Source of the DNA: Pseudomonadota bacterium
GTDB lineage: Bacteria > Pseudomonadota > Alphaproteobacteria > UBA8366 > JADFVY01
Assembly (NCBI GenBank): GCA_030671915.1
Contig: DAOVHN010000154.1
Location: 1-6,334 of the forward strand
Reading direction: 5' to 3'
DNA: 6,334 nt
A model generated the notes under the pieces. The model ran no database searches, was not told where the DNA came from, and saw nothing but the letters and a program-made list of their open reading frames with translations. The translations under genes were made by a program, and so were the position numbers. Shown one piece after another: positions 6,063-6,334 of this stretch. Every line of letters begins with the position of its first letter. The stretch's first letter is position 1.

Positions 6063-6334
6063 CTCGCGGCTGCTCGCCTGCCTCAAGGTCCGCGATAACC
6101 GTTTCGCCGGCCACGGCGATCTGCCCCACACAGACCAGCGGCGATACGCCGTCGGGCAAATAGACATCGACGCGACTGCCGAAGCGGATTAGTCCGAACC
6201 GTTCGCCCGCGGCCAGTTCCTGCCCTTCCGTAACCCAGATCAGAATACGACGCGCCACCAGCCCGGCGATCTGGACGAAGGCGATATCGCGCCCGTCGGC
6301 CAGCTTCATTCTAACCGATTGCCGCTCATTATGC
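6046..6334 (-). CDS. psd: Phosphatidylserine decarboxylase proenzyme, C-terminal part (5' end outside window)
   Basis: Psd converts phosphatidylserine to phosphatidylethanolamine using a pyruvoyl group made by self-cleavage of the proenzyme. The frame is open to the right edge. The residues before the internal Met at 6307-6309 read HNERQSVR, which matches the conserved core of the family (NER.S followed by a hydrophobic strand, then [11 protein letters not shown]), so that Met is not the start and the gene continues outside. The cleavage/pyruvoyl motif [11 protein letters not shown] is present. The Gly-Ser pair lies at 6180-6175, with the serine codon AGT (minus strand 6177-6175) expected to become the pyruvoyl group. 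The alpha chain would be the last 43 residues. FGSR rather than LGST, and the short distance from this motif to the end, suit the short alphaproteobacterial (PSD-A) class, whose full length is usually a little over 200 residues. About 95 codons are visible. It is the first visible gene of the psd-pssA cluster. Confidence 0.95.
   Translation of the reverse strand, partial: HNERQSVRMKLADGRDIAFVQIAGLVARRILIWVTEGQELAAGERFGLIRFGSRVDVYLPDGVSPLVCVGQIAVAGETVIADLEAGEQPREGEQR

Noticed and set aside
6046..6309. ATG at 6307-6309 as the start of a short 87-residue psd gene
   Set aside because: The frame is open to the window edge, and the codons upstream encode conserved Psd sequence (NERQSV). The Met is internal and the gene is only cut by the window.

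Overview
The window is compact, GC-rich bacterial DNA, almost entirely coding. It most likely comes from an alphaproteobacterium. This rests on the short psd-pssA arrangement, the style of the RND permease (an IPKEADPDI motif after TM1, and GAPSTQWW before the last membrane helix) and codon use strongly biased to G/C third positions. It is a judgement from recognised protein style; no search was run.

Layout, left half (+ strand): the 3' end of an unrecognised gene (1-187) is followed 18 bases later by a two-gene tripartite-efflux module. This consists of a periplasmic adaptor (membrane fusion protein, 206-1327) and an RND inner-membrane permease (1324-4506). The permease starts at a TTG codon that overlaps the adaptor stop in a TTGA junction. 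No outer-membrane channel gene and no recognisable regulator lie in the window.

Layout, right half (- strand, read right to left): the C-terminal part of a phosphatidylserine decarboxylase proenzyme (psd, 6046-6334, running off the right edge), then phosphatidylserine synthase (pssA, 5186-6046), then a second CDP-alcohol phosphatidyltransferase of the YnjF-like type (4511-5170). The psd and pssA genes meet in a TGATG overlap. The third gene starts 15 bases after the pssA stop, and its Shine-Dalgarno sequence is fused to that stop (TAGGAGG). The three look like one translationally linked operon. PssA makes phosphatidylserine from CDP-diacylglycerol and serine, and Psd converts it to phosphatidylethanolamine. 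The third enzyme has the family catalytic motif, but its alcohol substrate cannot be read from the sequence.

The two transcription units converge with only 4 bases between stop codons. A 7-bp perfect inverted repeat (4494-4500 / 4514-4520) brackets both stops. No gene-free stretch exceeds about 20 bases, and I saw no RNA genes, mobile elements or CRISPR. The content is mostly ordinary. The points that merit a second look are the altered proton-relay residues in the RND permease, the shortened catalytic spacing in the second CDP-alcohol transferase, and the symmetric convergent junction.
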